This document shows, piece by piece, positions 4,998-6,354 of a stretch of 6,354 bases of DNA. The stretch is from the NCBI GenBank assembly GCA_009787035.1, contig WRGV01000035.1, positions 1,877 through 8,230 of the forward strand, given 5' to 3'. Numbering within the stretch: position 1 is the stretch's first letter; the number at the start of each line of letters is the position of its first letter. The translations under genes and the position numbers were made by a program. A model generated the notes under the pieces. It did not search any database, was not told where the DNA came from, and saw only the letters and a list, made by a program, of their open reading frames with translations. Origin of the DNA: Propionibacteriaceae bacterium. GTDB lineage: Bacteria > Actinomycetota > Actinomycetes > Propionibacteriales > Propionibacteriaceae.

Positions 4998-6354
4998 GCG
5001 CGGACGAGCCTGTGCTGGTCGTGCGCGACCTGTCGGTGAGCTTCCGGACGGACGAGGGCACGTTCCCGGCCGTCAACGGGTCGTCGTTCTCGATCGCGCC
5101 CGGACGCGTGCTCGCGCTGGTCGGCGAGTCGGGCTCGGGCAAGTCGGTGACGTCGCTGGCGATCATGGGCTTGCTGCCCACGACCGCCCAGGTCGGCGGT
5201 CACATCGCGCTGGCCGGCGAGTCGCTGCTGGAGGCCGGGGAGCCGCGAATGAACCAGATCCGCGGCGCCGACATCTCGATGATCTTCCAGGAGCCGATGA
5301 CCGCGCTCAACCCGACGATGACGATCGGCGCGCAGATCGCCGAGGTCATGACCAACCACCGGCTGTGCTCGCATGCGCAGGCCGCCCGGCGCGCGGTCGA
5401 GCTGCTGGATCGCGTGGGCATCCCCGACCCGTCCGTCCGCGCGCGCGGGTACCCGCACGAGCTGTCGGGCGGGCAGCGCCAGCGCGTGGTCATCGCGATC
5501 GCGCTGGCGTGCAACCCGAAGCTGATCATCGCGGACGAGCCGACCACCGCCCTGGACGTGACGGTGCAGGCCGAGATCCTCGACCTGCTGCGCACGCTGG
5601 CCCACGAGTCGTCCACGGCGTTTCTGCTGATCACGCACAACATGGGCGTGGTGGCCGACATCGCCGACGACGTGGCCGTCATGTACCGGGGCGACATCGT
5701 CGAGACCGGCCCGATGCGCCAGGTGCTGCTCGACCCGCAGGCCGACTACTCGAAGCAGCTGATCGAGGCGATCCCGAAGATGCCCGGCGCGGCGTGGGAC
5801 GACATCGAGGCCGAGGCCGAGCACGGCGAGCTGGACGCGATGGCCGAGGTGGACGCGTCGGTGGTCGCCATGGCCGCGGCCGTCGATGCGGAGGAGGCCG
5901 AGGTTCCCGCGCTGCTGTTCGAGCGCGTCAGCATCGACTACGTGCGCGCGGGCCGGGCGTTCCGGGCCGTCCGCGAGGTGACACTGAGCGTCTCGACCGG
6001 TGAGATTCTTGGCCTGGTCGGCGAGTCGGGCTCGGGCAAGTCGACGTTGGGACGGGCCGCGCTCGGCCTGGTCGGGGCCGCCGCGGGGTCGGTGCGCGTG
6101 CTGGGCGAGCCGGTGCACGCCCGCTCGCTGCTGTCGGCGCGGGACAAGGCCGTCCGGGCCCAGGTGGGCGTGATCTTCCAGGACCCGGGGTCGTCGCTCG
6201 ACCCGCGCATGACGATCGCGCAGTCGATCGAGGAGCCGATGCTCGTGCACCGCGCCGGCCTGTCGGGCCGGCAGCGCGCGGCCCGCGTGGCCGAGCTGAT
6301 CGATGCCGTCGAGCTGCCCGCCGCGTACGCGCAGCGCTATCCGCACGAGCTGTC
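4994..6354 (+). CDS. Fused two-domain ABC transporter ATPase (DppD-DppF-like), C-terminus off the right edge
   Basis: The energy subunit of the importer, with both nucleotide-binding domains in one chain; 453 complete codons are present. The ATG at 4994 overlaps the upstream stop as ATGA, with AAGGGG at 4980-4985 as Shine-Dalgarno. Domain 1 is complete: Walker A GESGSGKS (44-51), Q-loop Q99 in FQEP, signature LSGGQRQR (157-164), Walker B LIIADEP (177-183), D-loop TALD (185-188) and H-loop H215 in THN. An oligopeptide-transporter C-terminal segment (LLDPQADYSKQLIEAIP) and an acidic Ala/Glu/Asp-rich linker at about 270-305 follow. Domain 2 starts near 306 with Walker A GESGSGKS (343-350) and Q396 in FQDP; the window ends at the start of its signature motif, so its Walker B and H-loop are not visible. 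Separate DppD and DppF proteins are common; fused forms such as E. coli GsiA also exist. It probably couples to both permeases alone. Confidence 0.95.
   Translation, partial: MSADEPVLVVRDLSVSFRTDEGTFPAVNGSSFSIAPGRVLALVGESGSGKSVTSLAIMGLLPTTAQVGGHIALAGESLLEAGEPRMNQIRGADISMIFQEPMTALNPTMTIGAQIAEVMTNHRLCSHAQAARRAVELLDRVGIPDPSVRARGYPHELSGGQRQRVVIAIALACNPKLIIADEPTTALDVTVQAEILDLLRTLAHESSTAFLLITHNMGVVADIADDVAVMYRGDIVETGPMRQVLLDPQADYSKQLIEAIPKMPGAAWDDIEAEAEHGELDAMAEVDASVVAMAAAVDAEEAEVPALLFERVSIDYVRAGRAFRAVREVTLSVSTGEILGLVGESGSGKSTLGRAALGLVGAAAGSVRVLGEPVHARSLLSARDKAVRAQVGVIFQDPGSSLDPRMTIAQSIEEPMLVHRAGLSGRQRAARVAELIDAVELPAAYAQRYPHEL
5117..5146 (+). repeat. 30-base direct repeat, copy 1 (Walker A of domain 1)
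   Basis: This stretch encodes LVGESGSGKS of the first ATPase domain and is identical base for base to 6014-6043. The match starts and stops exactly with the ten codons. It probably reflects strong protein constraint together with one preferred codon per amino acid, or gene conversion between the two domains. Confidence 0.85.
6014..6043 (+). repeat. 30-base direct repeat, copy 2 (Walker A of domain 2)
   Basis: The second copy of the Walker A repeat is 897 bases (299 codons) downstream of the first and in the same frame. Recombination between the copies would remove one ATPase domain's worth of sequence without shifting the frame. Confidence 0.85.

Noticed and set aside
4874..6346. A 490-codon minus-strand open frame opposite the ATPase
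   Set aside because: It has the same Arg/His/Asp-rich shadow composition, and the plus strand encodes all the expected ABC ATPase motifs in order.
1..6354. Mobile element, CRISPR array, toxin-antitoxin or phage signals
   Set aside because: No transposase, integrase, spaced repeats, tRNA or attachment-like duplications were seen on either strand.

Overview
The window is very GC-rich, strongly biased to G/C at third codon positions, and uses GTG as well as ATG starts. This fits a high-GC actinobacterium (Actinomycetota). The genus cannot be fixed from the sequence. No RNA gene, CRISPR array, insertion sequence or integrase was seen.

Layout. From 956 down to 1 on the minus strand is the N-terminal 318 codons of a ROK-family (NagC/XylR-like) transcriptional repressor; its C-terminus lies off the left edge. 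It is divergent from a plus-strand transporter operon, and a 301-base intergenic region (957-1257) separates the two. The operon holds four genes with no spacing between them: a lipoprotein substrate-binding protein of the DppA/OppA type (family 5, 1258-3075), a DppB-type permease (3076-4089), a DppC-type permease (4086-4997) and a DppD-DppF-like ATPase with two nucleotide-binding domains in one chain (from 4994, cut by the right edge). The junctions are TAG|GTG with zero gap, then two ATGA overlaps, so the genes are almost certainly co-transcribed and translationally coupled.

How it works together. The lipoprotein would capture a solute outside the membrane, the two permeases form the channel, and the single fused ATPase supplies both ATPase halves. 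By sequence this is a peptide/nickel/opine-family ABC importer. The divergent ROK regulator keeps its sugar-site and zinc motifs but departs from the kinase ATP motif, which argues that the real substrate is an oligosaccharide or amino sugar. The intergenic region carries small inverted repeats that could be its operators. This is a recognisable sugar-responsive ABC importer locus. I did not find evidence for a wholly new system; the substrate, the operator and the fused ATPase are the points worth checking.
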